Shown here one piece after another: positions 17,325 through 27,352 of a stretch of DNA of 64,000 nucleotides; the first letter of the stretch is position 1; every line of letters starts with the position of its first letter. Position numbers and translations under genes: made by a program. The notes below the pieces were generated by a model that was not told where the DNA came from, made no database searches, and was given only the letters and a program-made list of their open reading frames with translations. Source of the DNA: Thermoleophilia bacterium (GTDB taxonomy: Bacteria > Actinomycetota > Thermoleophilia > RBG-16-64-13); assembly GCA_027493445.1 (NCBI GenBank), contig JAOSKU010000001.1:1639314-1703313 (forward strand), given 5' to 3'.

Positions 17325-18830
17325 TGGTTGGTGCGGGAATGGGCCTCCAGGAATCCAGCCAGCGCAAGAGGGGCGCAAGCTCAAGTCCGTCAGACTCTGC
17401 CAGGAAGTGGTAGCCGAATTCGCTCCACACCACGACGGTCCCATGGGGGGAAAGCGGCGCCCACAAACCGTCCTGTCCGCGCACCTTGACGGGCTCGCCT
17501 CGATCCCCGGGGAAGGCATCAGCCAGGCTCTGCCCTCCTGCCGCCCGGGAGAAGACCCCGACGACCGGGTTCACGTTCGGAAGCCGGACCACCACCAACG
17601 CTTCCGGCGACCCGCCGAACTTCTGGTCAATGCCGAACTGGCCGGTCGCTTGCCCTTCGAGGGGAGGGGGCGTAGAAGGAAAGAGGGCCACCAGGTGTGC
17701 CCTCCTAAGCGCCTCGGTGAAACTCTGCTCCAACGAGGAAGTAAGCGTCTCTGCCGGTGACCAGATCTTCGGCGAGAAGGTGACGTCCGGAGCCTGCTCA
17801 CCCGCTCTGTTTTCCCGGGCGCGATCGAGCACCGGCGCGTAGCGCGGGGGGACGGAGGGGTCGAGGGTGAGGGCGATGATCTTGGCCGTCTGGCCCCGTG
17901 TGGCAAAGGCCTCGGGTGAGAAGCTAGAAGCCCCGTTCCCCGAGACGATCTCGTGAAAGGCAAGGAGGGCAAGATCCTCTCGCGCCGAAGCCGGTATATC
18001 CTCGAAGGGCAGCGTATAGTCAGGCGGAGGCGTCGCGAGACGAGACTCACCAAGCCGGGCGGCGGTCTGCGCCACCTCAAGCCGAGTGACAGGGTCGTCT
18101 CCCGCACCGCCTCGCCAGGAAAGCAAGCCCGCCTGGTCGGCCGCCTCCAAGTATCCCTGGGGATAGGAGAACTCGGCCCGGCCGTTGGCGGAGGCGGCGT
18201 GCAGGAGGATCTTGGCGAGCTGCGCTCGGGTGACGGGAGTCTCTGGCCGGAAGGATCCGTCCTTGTGGCCGGCGACCGCCCCCGATACTTCAGCTGTCCG
18301 ATCTGCCGGTAGTAGAGGTAGCCAGCGTTCACATCGCTGAAGACGGGGGCGATCCAGCCGTTGCCGTAGCCTGGTCCCCAGGAATCGGGGGGCGAGATAG
18401 TGATGGTGACGGGCCAGACGGAGAAGGGCACGATCCAGGAGACGTAGCCGCCCACCACCTCGTGCGGCGCTATATCGCCCTCGGGAAAGGGAGGGACCCA
18501 GATGGAGGTGAGGTGGTCTCGGTATTGCTCGCCGTTTTCGTCTCCCAGGATCAGCTGATCGAAGCTGAAAGGGAGGGGTTGGTCCAGGCGGTTGCCCACG
18601 GCCACATAGGCGGTGATGATCTTCTTGCCAGCCGGCACCTCATCGGCCCGGGCGCTCGCGTCATGATCCACGAAGGGCTGGCGGGCATCCAGGCCCACCT
18701 TGTACTCAGGCTCGTCTACGGCGAGGGCAATCGCTGCCGAGGCCAAAACGATAAACGGAACCAGGAGGAGAACCGGGGCCAACCAGCGACCACTCTTCCA
18801 GGCACGATGCCACCCCGACCGTTTGCTCAT
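17317..18830 (-). CDS. SLH-domain protein SLH-B (frameshift in sequence)
   Basis: A secreted protein of ~504 residues when joined. After a signal peptide ending near ALAVDEP comes a beta-rich domain resembling DUF4352-type extracellular domains (AGKKIITAYVAVGNRLDQ). Next are SLH motifs (HKDGSFRPETPVTRAQLAK and EAFATRGQTAKIIALTL) and a C-terminal region of unknown type. The frame breaks inside the first SLH motif. One more G on the minus strand at the CCCCC run 18279-18283 restores RGAVAGHKDGSFRP. AAGGGGAG precedes the ATG at 18830. Confidence 0.78.
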
Positions 18831-18911
18831 CGTCTCCCCTTCCTGATCCAAACAGAGCCTGACCGGCACTTTCTTGATGGCCCACTCATATGAGCACATG
18901 GTGTCCTCCCA

Positions 18912-19115
18912 CTAACTCGCCGGCGCCGGCCGTCCCTCCTTGCCGAGTACGTTCCAGAGTACCTGGGCCGCCTCACCTCGGGTGGCCGGCACCCAGGGAT
19001 CCCACTTGCGTCCGTAGCCCACAAGGCCGTCCAGCGGCCCGTTGAGCTCAGCGCGCAGCATGGTGGGACCGTGAACCGCGTCAAACGGCCCCATGGCCCC
19101 TGTGTAATCACGGAA
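18912..19115 (-). pseudogene. C-terminal SLH repeat fragment
   Basis: About 60 codons ending in GYGRKWDPWVPATRGEAAQ and LWNVLGKEG. This is close to the C-terminal end of SLH-D (which has WDVWAPISRGEAAQ). The frame is closed by a stop just upstream and no gene body precedes it. It is best read as the surviving tail of another SLH gene that was lost, or as a tail detached from SLH-C upstream. Confidence 0.5.
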
Positions 19116-19154
19116 GAACCGCTCCTATCCCAGAGGTGGTCAAGAGCTTTGCTC

Positions 19155-20722
19155 TCAATTACCTGTACCTGTCGCATTGGCCGCCGCACATACCGTCCAC
19201 AGGCCTGTAGCTCCCCTGCTGTCCGCGGGGCCGATCACCTGGACCGCAAAGCGATAGACAGGCACCAAGGTGAGCCCCACGGAGTCGCTCGTGAGTGGGG
19301 ACCTGATGCGTTCGTAGTCGAGGAACACCCCCGTCACGGCCAGGGCGAAGTCATGACCCTCCGGAGAGGGCCAACGATCCCAAGTGACATCGCCGTCAAG
19401 CCACGCCTCGGTGTCGAGGAGGACGTCGCCAAGCGGCCGCAGGGGCACTTGGCCCATCACCTGCGGGTCGAGAAGGGCCCAGGAGAGGGTCACCGGCCGA
19501 TCCCCGGCGGCCACGTCCCCGCGTAGCTGGCCGGGAAGCGTCCCGTCGCCGCTCACTCCGGTCTGATCAAAGGTCACGCGCACCGTCGCCGCCCGGTAGA
19601 TGCCTGGGCCCACCACCGTCTGTCCCCACTCGGCGGTGCCCGAGCCGAGGTCCGTTTGCCAGAGACCGTGGTCGGCCAGGAAGGAGCGAAAGATGGGCAG
19701 CACCACCCGCCCGTCGTGAAGCGGTGGCGGATGGGGATTGTTGAGGTCGCGCCTCAAGTTCAGAAGCTCTTCCATGGCCGGGTCCTGCCAGGCGAGGATC
19801 TCCTCAGTGCCGGGAGGGAACTGACCCGGACTGGCCCAAGACCGAAAGGCAAGATCGGTGCCGGAGGGCACCGGTCGCAGAGGCGCGTAGTAGGCGGGGA
19901 CGCTCTCGGGGAACGTGCGATCCACCACGGCTTGCACCGGCTGGAGTGAGAGAGTGGAGACGCCACTGGCGAAGCCGAGATAGTGGTAGTAGTGGTTATG
20001 GTAGGGCTGGAGCACAGGACGGAAGCGACTCTCGCTCGTCTGGCCGTCAACGAGATCGGCCAGAGTGTCCAGCACCTGAGCAACTTCGCCTCGGGTCATG
20101 GGCGCCCAGGGATCAAGACTCGCCGCCGGCAGGCCGGCAAGCAGCCCGATCTCGGCGGCCAGAGCCACATCGGCGCCAAGCGTGCGGTCGAAGTCCCCCA
20201 GGGAGAGGCAGTGAGGGAGGCAGACTGCGGCAGAAGCTCGGGCCAACCTCCCTTCAAGCCGCGCACCACCATGCTGATCGCCTCTGCGCGATTCACGCTC
20301 ACGTAGGGACGAAAGCGGCCATCTGCATAGCCGGTGACGATCTGGTTGGCGGCGGCGATGGTCACGTAGTCGTCCGGATATAGGTTGGCCCCGGGCGTCT
20401 CCACGTCCGGGAACGGACAGGGGAAGGTTCTCTCCACTACGGGCAGCCGCAAAGTGAGACAGATGACCTTGGCGAGCTGCGCCCGCAAGACCGGTCGGTC
20501 GGGGCGGAAGGTGCCGTCGGGATAGCCGCCGACGATTCCTCGGGCAGCGAGGCGGGCAATGGCCGGAGAATAGGGGTCCCCGCCGATATCGCTGAAGGGG
20601 GCAGACGCCAGCTCGCTCGTCCCTTCTGCAGCGGCAGGACGTGTCGGAGACCCCGCCCACAGGCTGGCCCACAAGACCATTGACAACACCACGAACGGTA
20701 GGAGCCGCACTGGGTACTTCAT
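19155..20722 (-). CDS. SLH-domain protein SLH-C (frameshift in sequence)
   Basis: A secreted protein of ~522 residues when joined. The signal peptide (MKYPVRLLPFVVLSMVLW and following) is followed by three SLH repeats (GYPDGTFRPDRPVLRAQLAK, GYADGRFRPYVSVNRAEAI, and AAEIGLLAGL with DPWAPMTRGEVAQ). The ~330-residue C-terminal domain has no recognised family; it contains a His/Tyr-rich HNHYYHYLGF patch. The frame breaks in the third repeat; one more G on the minus strand at the CCCCC run 20195-20199 gives SPWGDFDRTLGADVAL. GGAGATGCG lies before the ATG. Confidence 0.75.
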
Positions 20723-20768
20723 CGCATCTCCTCTCCGATGAACGAGGACAGTGTGGACCGAGGCACGC

Positions 20769-22617
20769 TCACTCCCAGGACTCCAGGTAGATGCCGGCCA
20801 GGTTCCAGAGCATCTGCGCCGCCTCCCCCGGCTGATGGGAGCCCATACATCCCAAGGCAGCCAACGCTCCCCCCGCCAGACGTAGCCGAGGAGGCCATCA
20901 GGCAGGGAGGCAAAGCCCGCACGCGTGACGTTGGCTCCGTGCGTAGGATCGGTGAAGAGAAGTCCCGGATAGCCCTCTGGGGTGGTGGGCAGAAGACCGG
21001 GGCGCGCGTAGTCTGCGGCGCGCACCACAAGAGTGATGGCTTGGGCCCGCGATAGAGGAGCGTAGCCTTCCAGGCGGTGCCCGCCCGTACCTTTGAGGAT
21101 GCCCAGGTTGGCCAACGTGGCCGTGGCTCGGACGGCATAGGAGTCTGCCGATCCGCCCATCTCCAGATCGGAGAAGGACGCGGGTTCCTCGCTCAGCGGG
21201 ATGTCCAGGATCTCGACGAGAAGCTTGCCAAGTTGCGAGCGTAGGAGAGGCTGCTCTCCCCGAAACTTGAACGTCTCCCCGTCGGGGTAGCCCGTCGCAT
21301 AGCCTTGCTCCCCCAGCCACTCCGTGGCGCTACGGTAGAGCCCGTTAGGGGCGAGGTCGGCGAACGCCGGCTTGGGCGGGCTCTTGGGAGCGGTGGCCAC
21401 GAGAACTCCCCGGCCGGTCGGGCTCTGGTAGTGGGGATTGTGGAGCGTCCAGACCACCGTCCCCCCGCTCATGATCGGACGGCCGCTGTCGAAGGGGCCG
21501 TTGCTTAGTTGTGTCGTCAGACCGGTGGCCAAGTCCTGGACCAAGACGGCCTGGCGCCCGCGACCGGAGAAGAACCGGCTCCAGGCCACCCGTCCCTGGT
21601 CCAGAATGGGGGCGCTTCCCTGAAAGTCGGCGCTGCCGAGGACGACGGTCGTCTCGGCCTGGGTGTCGTAGAGGTGGGCCCGCGGTCCGGTGGCGTTCTC
21701 ACCTCCGGTCCAGGCCACGTAGCGGCCGTCGGTGTCAAGATCGGGGTAGAAGGGGCCAAAGGTGTCCAGGGTCGTGGTCTCGGCCTCGTCCAGTCGGTGG
21801 ACCCGGATGGTGGTTCGATCCCCGGTGCGATCCGCCCAGGCGACTACCTGCCCGCCAATCGCGACCGACTCCACCGGTTGCGACGCCTGGAGAAGCTCGG
21901 TGGTCTCTCCCGAGAGAAGATCGTGGAGATAGAGCTTGGTAGGATCGGCTCCGTCGACCCAGAGCAGGTGGCCCTCGTCCATGGCGAAAATGCGCGTCCA
22001 GCTGGCCTCCTCCGCCGCCTCTGCGCCGTCCCGCGCCGGGTCGTAGAGCAGAAGCCGTCCGCCTCCGGAGGGCAGGTTCTCCTGCCAGGCCAGGCGACCC
22101 CCGACGAGCTGAAGAGACTCGACATAGCCTTGGGGGAGAACTCTTGCGTGGCCCCCGATTCCAGGTCGCGCAGATGGATATGCCCCCGACCCTCCCCCGC
22201 GACCCACACCGCCCACCGGCCCTCAAGCAGTGGCCGCCCGAAGGATGTCCCCTGTTCGTCGGTGAGCTGCGTCACCTTCCCTGAGGCCACTTCGTAGAGG
22301 TAGACCTGAGGAGTGCGGTCATAAAGGGCGGTGTAGAGCACCCGGTCGGCATCGACGGCCACCTCGGGGGTGAAGATAGCAGGAGCGGGGACGCCGTGGC
22401 CGCCGGGCGGGACCTCGACGCCGATGTCTGCTCCGGTGAGAATCTTGTCCGTCCCCGGGATGAGCCTGACCGTCCAACCGTCGGTGGGAGCCAGCGCCGA
22501 GGCGGGCGCAGTCTTTCCGAAGAGCAGAAGAGCGCCCATCACGAGCAGCACAGGAAGCGCCGGCGCGAGCCTCACGGCGCTCGCCCGGGCCCTCCACTTG
22601 GGTACTTGCCTCTGCAT
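20769..22617 (-). CDS. SLH-domain protein with beta-propeller region SLH-D (two frameshifts in sequence)
   Basis: A ~616-residue secreted protein when joined, with the same plan as SLH-A: signal peptide (LPVLLVMGALLLFG), a TolB-like beta-propeller of repeated units (GGQVVAWADRTGDRT, GRYVAWTGGEN, GGTVVWTLHNPH), then three C-terminal SLH repeats (GYPDGETFKFRGEQPLLRSQ, EGYAPLSRAQAITLVVRA, WAPISRGEAAQMLWN). Two frame breaks occur, at the GGGGG run 22132-22136 and the CCCCC run 20825-20829. Each is cured by one added base. The stop then falls at 20769-20771, 46 bases before SLH-C. Confidence 0.77.
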
Positions 22618-22940
22618 GGCCCGCCTCCTTCTTGCCCTCGGCGATCGCCGGCCCTTGGCCGGAGCCAGTCGCCCCAGGATGCGCCACGTGTACTCCGGCC
22701 CAGGGGTGTTCGCCCTTCGTCATGGACGCCTCGGTCCCAACCCCAGGGTCAAGGACCGGGTGGTCGGTCACGCATAATGGTTAATGTCCGGACCGGCCGA
22801 TTTCGTTACCGGGCCTGCCGTTTTTCTCAGCACATTGAAAGGTGCCTCTGTGGAGCACGATGGACTGCGGGTGGGCCGCGCTGAGGCAGCGCGAGCGGGT
22901 GGTTTGGCTGGTGGCGTGCCGGCTGCAAAGCGCGGGAGCA
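22618..22940. other. Intergenic gap upstream of SLH-D
   Basis: No gene is supported. The gap separates the serpin gene (ending at 22941) from SLH-D and should hold the SLH-D promoter. A short AT-richer patch occurs near 22770-22790, but no clear -35/-10 pair or hairpin terminator was recognised. Confidence 0.4.
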
Positions 22941-24269
22941 CTACCCATCCTGGCCACCGCCCGGATCGACCACCTGCCCGAGGAAGAGCATCTCCCCTGT
23001 GGGGCGATGGCGGACGAGGAAGAGGAAGGGCCGGTCGACGACCATCTGCTCCCCGCCGGCGCGCGCAGCCATCACCACCGCCGAGCCGGCAGCCGCCTCT
23101 GTTCCCACCTCGTCCACAGAGACGCGGGCCGCCTGGTAGGCGTCGTCCACCCAGAGGCCTCCCTGCCCGTTCATGCCGGAGAAGTCCGCTAGACTGGGAT
23201 CGAAGGCCTGCTCCATGCCCAGGGCCCGAAGGGCGCCCTTGAGCGAGCCGCTCCACTCCACGCTGAAACGGGGGAGCGTGAGTGGGGGTGCCTCCTCCCC
23301 AGCGTCAAGATCGCCGAGGATCTCCTGCAGGCGGGACGCATCCAGGGTGCGCGTGAACTCCTCGAAGCGGCCCGGGGCCGGCAGGAGGATGACCATCCCA
23401 AACTCCCCTCCCACGTAGGGCAGCTCGACCGCTTGGTAGTCGTTCCCCTCCGCATAAGGAAAGGGCATGTTCTGGTGCATCATAGGCACCTGGCGCGTCG
23501 TCCCGTCGAGGAGATGAAACGGACCCGGGCTGGTCGCCTCCGGGGAGAAGGGCCAGTGCCAGGGGGCCGACAAGGACAGGGTGTTTGCCAGCACCAGATA
23601 GATGGGAGGGCCCTTGGTAAGAGCCCCCGGGGGCAGAAGCTCGAGGACGAGTCCGGCGGTCTCCTTGGCGGCCCAGTCGTTGATGTGAAGGCGGGCGTCT
23701 TCTGAGGAGAGGTCCTCGACCAGGCGCAGGCCCGCTCCGTACTGCTCGGCCAGAAGATCGAGGAATGCTGGCCGGTAGATGAAGCCCTCCCCTTGCTGCC
23801 CCCAGAGGGAGGCCGCTTGGCGCAGGGTGAGCTCAAGGTCATTCTCCTTGGAGACCTCGGCCGACTGCTCAAGCTCCCGGGCAAGCCCGTTGAGAGCCGG
23901 GTGAATCTCCTCTGCGGGCAAGGGGATAGCCAGGGCCGCCAGCATCTCCTCCTCTGTCTCTGCCCGGGCGCCGGCCAGAGTCATGGCAAGAGCCGTGGTC
24001 AGGCTGTAGGGCGAGAAGGCCAGGTTGGTATCGGGGGAGCGGACCTCCCGAAAGAGGGAGAGGGCAAACTGGGTGCCGCCTTGCGCGACCGCGGTCGTCT
24101 CGACGTCGCCGGCCGCAGATTGAACCCGGCTCTTCTCCGAGCGCACGAGCTCCACCGAGCCGGCGGTGCTGGTCGTTTCCTCCGTGGTTGCCTGACCGCA
24201 GCCCATGAGGCCGGCCAGGGCGAGGAGCGCGATTAGGCTGAACGCCTTGACATACAAGCCTCTGCTCAC
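22941..24269 (-). CDS. Serpin-family protease inhibitor, lipoprotein-anchored
   Basis: A 442-residue bacterial serpin. The signal segment LIALLALAGLMGC ends in a lipobox, so the inhibitor should be tethered outside the membrane. The serpin core is complete: NLAFSPYSLTTALAMTLAGA (helix B/C region), LVLANTLSLSAPW, MMHQNMPFPYAE, and the C-terminal DRPFLFLVRHRPTGEMLFLG. The hinge of the reactive loop reads GTEAAAGSAVVMAARA, with the small residues needed for loop insertion, so it is likely inhibitory. Counting from the hinge Glu as P17 places Arg at P1, which predicts trypsin-like targets. The start is GTG with AAAGG 6 bases upstream. It lies 34 bases after SLH-E. Confidence 0.9.
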   Translation of the reverse strand: MSRGLYVKAFSLIALLALAGLMGCGQATTEETTSTAGSVELVRSEKSRVQSAAGDVETTAVAQGGTQFALSLFREVRSPDTNLAFSPYSLTTALAMTLAGARAETEEEMLAALAIPLPAEEIHPALNGLARELEQSAEVSKENDLELTLRQAASLWGQQGEGFIYRPAFLDLLAEQYGAGLRLVEDLSSEDARLHINDWAAKETAGLVLELLPPGALTKGPPIYLVLANTLSLSAPWHWPFSPEATSPGPFHLLDGTTRQVPMMHQNMPFPYAEGNDYQAVELPYVGGEFGMVILLPAPGRFEEFTRTLDASRLQEILGDLDAGEEAPPLTLPRFSVEWSGSLKGALRALGMEQAFDPSLADFSGMNGQGGLWVDDAYQAARVSVDEVGTEAAAGSAVVMAARAGGEQMVVDRPFLFLVRHRPTGEMLFLGQVVDPGGGQDG

Positions 24270-24303
24270 GACCGACCTTTCTGCGGCCCGGGCGAGGACC
24301 GCT

Positions 24304-25359
24304 TCAGTCGACGAAGATCTCGGCCAGGTAGTTATAGGCTCCCACACCCTTGGTCTGGGTCCCGCCCGGAGCGATCCAGGTAAGGAGATACCCGTGAATC
24401 GTCTCCCCCGGGGCAAGATCGCCGGTGCCCAGATAGGGTAGGTCATCGACGGGCGTGGGCTTCAGGTAGGTGCGCTCCCCCGGGCCCATGAGATCAGGGA
24501 CCAAGAGCAGGCTGAACTCCTGGGCATCGTAGTGGAAGACTGTGGTCCCCTGGTTCTCAAGGACGAGCTCTCCCAGGATGACCCGAGAGCCCACCGGCAC
24601 CCCGGGCACGGGCACCGTGCGCTCCCGAAGACCGCTGAGCTCGATGTGGACGTCCTCCTGCGTGAAGTCCAGACGGAAGGTGTGCAGGAAGGGATCGCGC
24701 ACCATGGGGAGCTCCGCCACCATCTTGGCCACCTGGCCTCGTGACGCAGCAGACCAAGGGTCAAAGACCGTCTGGCTCTTGCCTTCAAGAAGACCGTTCC
24801 AGCGGGCCAGGGAGACGGCCTCGGCCGCCCAGTCGGGCACATCGGTGAAGTCCGTCCGGTATCCGGGAGAAGGCGGCAGACGCAGCCTGTCCCCGGCCGC
24901 GCGCACGAGGACCAGGGCAAGCTGGAGACGAGTGACGTTGCCGTCGGGGTTGAATCGCCCCTCTTCGTCCCCCTGAAAGAAGCCCAGAGACGCGGCCTCC
25001 TCGATAAAGTCGTAGGGGTAGGGCACCCCGAGGGCAGGAGTGACGTCGGGGAAGCGGGTGTCCCCGGAATCGGCGGGCCGGCCATCCGGGTGGTGGCCGC
25101 TGGCCAAGACCAGGATCTTGGCGAGCTGAGCCCGGGTTACCGGGCGATCCGGACGAAAGCTCCCGTCAGAGAAGCCCTCCAAGATGCCCCGACCCGATAG
25201 GATGCCGATGCCCCGGGCGTAGGGACTGTCTGAGGGAACATCGGGGTAGGCGGCCCGGGCCGCGGGGCTGTGAAGGAGGAACAGGAAGACGGCGAGGCCC
25301 ACGACAATCGTACGGGCCTTCGCCCGACTGACTCGCGCTCCACGCTCCTCGTCCCTCAT
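24304..25359 (-). CDS. SLH-domain protein SLH-E, 5' end split from its promoter by IS256
   Basis: A 351-residue secreted protein. The signal peptide (VVGLAVFLFLLHSPAARA) is followed by three SLH repeats (GFSDGSFRPDRPVTRAQLAK, GRFNPDGNVTRLQLALVLV, DPWSAASRGQVAKMV) and a C-terminal beta domain similar in style to DUF4352 (VILGELVLENQGTTVFHYDA). The ATG (25357-25359) lies in the 8-base target duplication of an IS256 element, so the original ribosome site is now 1.4 kb away at 26792-26798. The present upstream bases (GACTTGACCGGG) are a poor ribosome site. Expression may depend on readthrough from the transposase transcript. Confidence 0.82.
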   Translation of the reverse strand: MRDEERGARVSRAKARTIVVGLAVFLFLLHSPAARAAYPDVPSDSPYARGIGILSGRGILEGFSDGSFRPDRPVTRAQLAKILVLASGHHPDGRPADSGDTRFPDVTPALGVPYPYDFIEEAASLGFFQGDEEGRFNPDGNVTRLQLALVLVRAAGDRLRLPPSPGYRTDFTDVPDWAAEAVSLARWNGLLEGKSQTVFDPWSAASRGQVAKMVAELPMVRDPFLHTFRLDFTQEDVHIELSGLRERTVPVPGVPVGSRVILGELVLENQGTTVFHYDAQEFSLLLVPDLMGPGERTYLKPTPVDDLPYLGTGDLAPGETIHGYLLTWIAPGGTQTKGVGAYNYLAEIFVD

Positions 25360-25362
25360 CCC

Positions 25363-26781
25363 GGTCAAGTCCCACTTTGTGGTGTAGCTCCCGATCGTCG
25401 CTACGGACTCCCGGCTACGCCGCCGGGGCCACCTCCTTCCGTGCAGGATGGATGGACAGGGTGATCTCGTCGGCGTCGATGGTGTCGTCGTGGTAGAGCT
25501 TCGCCAGGGACTCGACCGAGAGGTACCGGCGGGAGACGAGCCACTCGTCGTTTTGCTCGCAAAGGAGGGCCCCGGTGAGCCGGAGGAGGCTCTGGTCGTT
25601 CGGGTAGATGCCGACCACGTCGCTTCGTCTGCCGATCTCCCGGTTGATGCGCTCGAGCGGGTTGGTCGAGCGCAGCTTGGACCAGTGCTCGCGCGGGAAG
25701 TCAAGGAAGGCAAGGAGGTCGTCTTCTGCGTCCTCGAGCAGACGGGCCACCTTGAGAGCCGGCCCCTCGAGCCGAGCGACCACCTCGCCGAGAACGAGAC
25801 GGGCCTGGGCCAGACCCTCGGCCTGGAAGACCTGACGCACTGCCGCCGCGACCATCTGCTGCTGCGAGCGCCCCACATGCCCCTTCATGTCCCGGAGGAA
25901 GTGGACGGTGCAGCGTTGCCAGGGGCAGCCGAGCACCTGAGCGATGGCCTTCTTCAGGCCGGGGTGGGCATCAGAGACGCAGAGCAAGACGCCCGTGAGA
26001 CCCCGGGCCACGAGGTAACGCAGGAAGTCTCGCCAGAAGGCCTCGCTCTCCGCCTGGCCCACGTCGGTGCCAAGAACCTCTCTGCGCCCGGTCTCGTGGA
26101 CGCCGTAGGCGACGATGAGGGCCTTCTGGCGGACACCCCCTCCTCACGCACCCGCTCGATGCGGGCGTCGAGCCACAGGTAGGGGTAGCGGCCCTCCAGG
26201 GGGCGCTCCCGGAAGAGCCTGACCTGCTCATCGAGCACCGTGCAGAGCCGGGAGACGGTGGAGCGGCTCATAGACTCGATGCCGAGCTGCTCCACCAGGC
26301 GCTCCACCTTGCGCGTCGAGACCCCGTTGACGTAGGCTTCGGCCACCACCGCGACAAGGGCCTGTTCGCTTCGGCGTCTCGGATCGAGGAAGCTCGGGAA
26401 GTAGCTGCCCCGCCTGAGACGGGGGATGGCGAGCTCGATGGTGCCCACGCGGGTGTCGAACCCCCGGGGCCGGTAGCCGTTGCGCTGGACGGCCCGCTCG
26501 GGGAACGTTCGCCGAAGCTCGCGCCTGTGACCGCGCTCACCTCGCCCTCCATGATCTCCCTGAGCACGCAATGCACGGCTTCTCTCAGGAAGTCGCCATG
26601 CTCGGATGCAAGGACCTTGCCCGCGGCTTCGGCAGGCGTCATGCTGTACTGGTCGGCCACTGTGATGCTCCTCTCGTCGATGTTCTTGGCGGAACCCTCG
26701 ACGATTCTAGGACGCCCAGTGGCCGATTTGCTACTCAGGTCTCGGCTGCCGGGCTGCTACACCACATTACGGGACTTGACC
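25363..26781 (-). mobile_element. IS256-family insertion sequence, complete
   Basis: A 1,419-base element. The left end GGTCAAGTCCC-acttTGTGGTGTAGC (from 25363) matches the reverse complement of the right end (to 26781): GGTCAAGTCCC-gtaaTGTGGTGTAGC. The flanks carry a perfect 8-base direct repeat CTCATCCC (25355-25362 and 26782-26789), the expected target duplication. One transposase gene fills the inside. The intact ends and exact duplication indicate a recent insertion. Confidence 0.93.
25415..26660 (-). CDS. IS256-family (mutator-type) transposase (two frameshifts in sequence)
   Basis: Mutator-type DDE transposase of ~415 residues when joined. The catalytic acids are visible in YLWLDARIERV, LLCVSDAHPGLKKAI and STNPLERINREIGRRS. 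The start is GTG at 26658-26660 with GAGGAG upstream. Two frame breaks, at the GGGG run 26500-26503 and the CCCCC run 26136-26140, are each removed by one added base, giving SPERAVQRNGYRPR and EEGGVRQKALIVAYG. If the breaks are real the element cannot move on its own; if they are errors it is active. Confidence 0.88.
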
Positions 26782-26783
26782 CT

Positions 26784-26798
26784 CATCCCTGCCTCCCC
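26784..26798 (-). promoter_or_regulatory. Original start codon and ribosome site of SLH-E
   Basis: On the minus strand GGGGAGG (26792-26798), a 5-base spacer and ATG (26784-26786) form a strong translation start. The ATG and following bases are the outer copy of the IS256 target duplication. This is the start signal that served SLH-E before the insertion; it now leads only a few codons into the element. Confidence 0.7.
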
Positions 26799-27352
26799 AG
26801 CTCGCGCGGAACTGTGCCGACGTCGGACGGGTCCCCCCGGCCGTCAGGTTCCTGTGAGTCGCGCCGGCGGGTCAAGCCTGCCGCCGGCAGCGGGCCATGG
26901 CACTTGTTCTTGCCACGTTCGCGGTCCAATCAGAGGCCTACACTTCCCGAAAGGAAATTAGCCAGGCTTACTGGGAGTTGCTAGCTCTTAAGATCTACAT
27001 CCTTCCGCCGAGAATTCGGAAAGCTACTGGAACTCCCCATTTCGGGTCGCCCTTGTACACTTTTCTCGGCTCCCAAGTGAACGATCAACCCCATTGTCCG
27101 GCGAGGGAGGGAGGAAGGCAACAGGTCAAGACCCACTCTCGCGCCAACACTGTCCAGCCAAGTACATCCCCGGCCATCCCCGGCGATGGCGAAATGTTGG
27201 CACTGGACCCGGTCGGCGATCAGTGTGCACACCGACGCCGCGGATAGATTTGCCAGCATCCCTGCTCTAGAATGAAGCTCGCCGGACCGATTTCCTGCGT
27301 GAGCTGGCTGGAGTACTCGTACACCCGTTCCGGTGTGCGCAGAGTCGGCATG
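26790..27352. other. Unassigned region right of IS256
   Basis: No gene is supported in these ~560 bases. The part next to 26790 must contain the original SLH-E promoter. The part from about 26940 to 27290 is lower in GC than the surroundings, and short frames on both strands show no known family. No hairpin terminator was recognised. Confidence 0.35.

Noticed and set aside
25415..26660. Programmed frameshifting in the IS256 transposase
   Set aside because: IS256-family transposases are normally made from one frame, and both breaks match the homopolymer shortfalls seen in unrelated genes.
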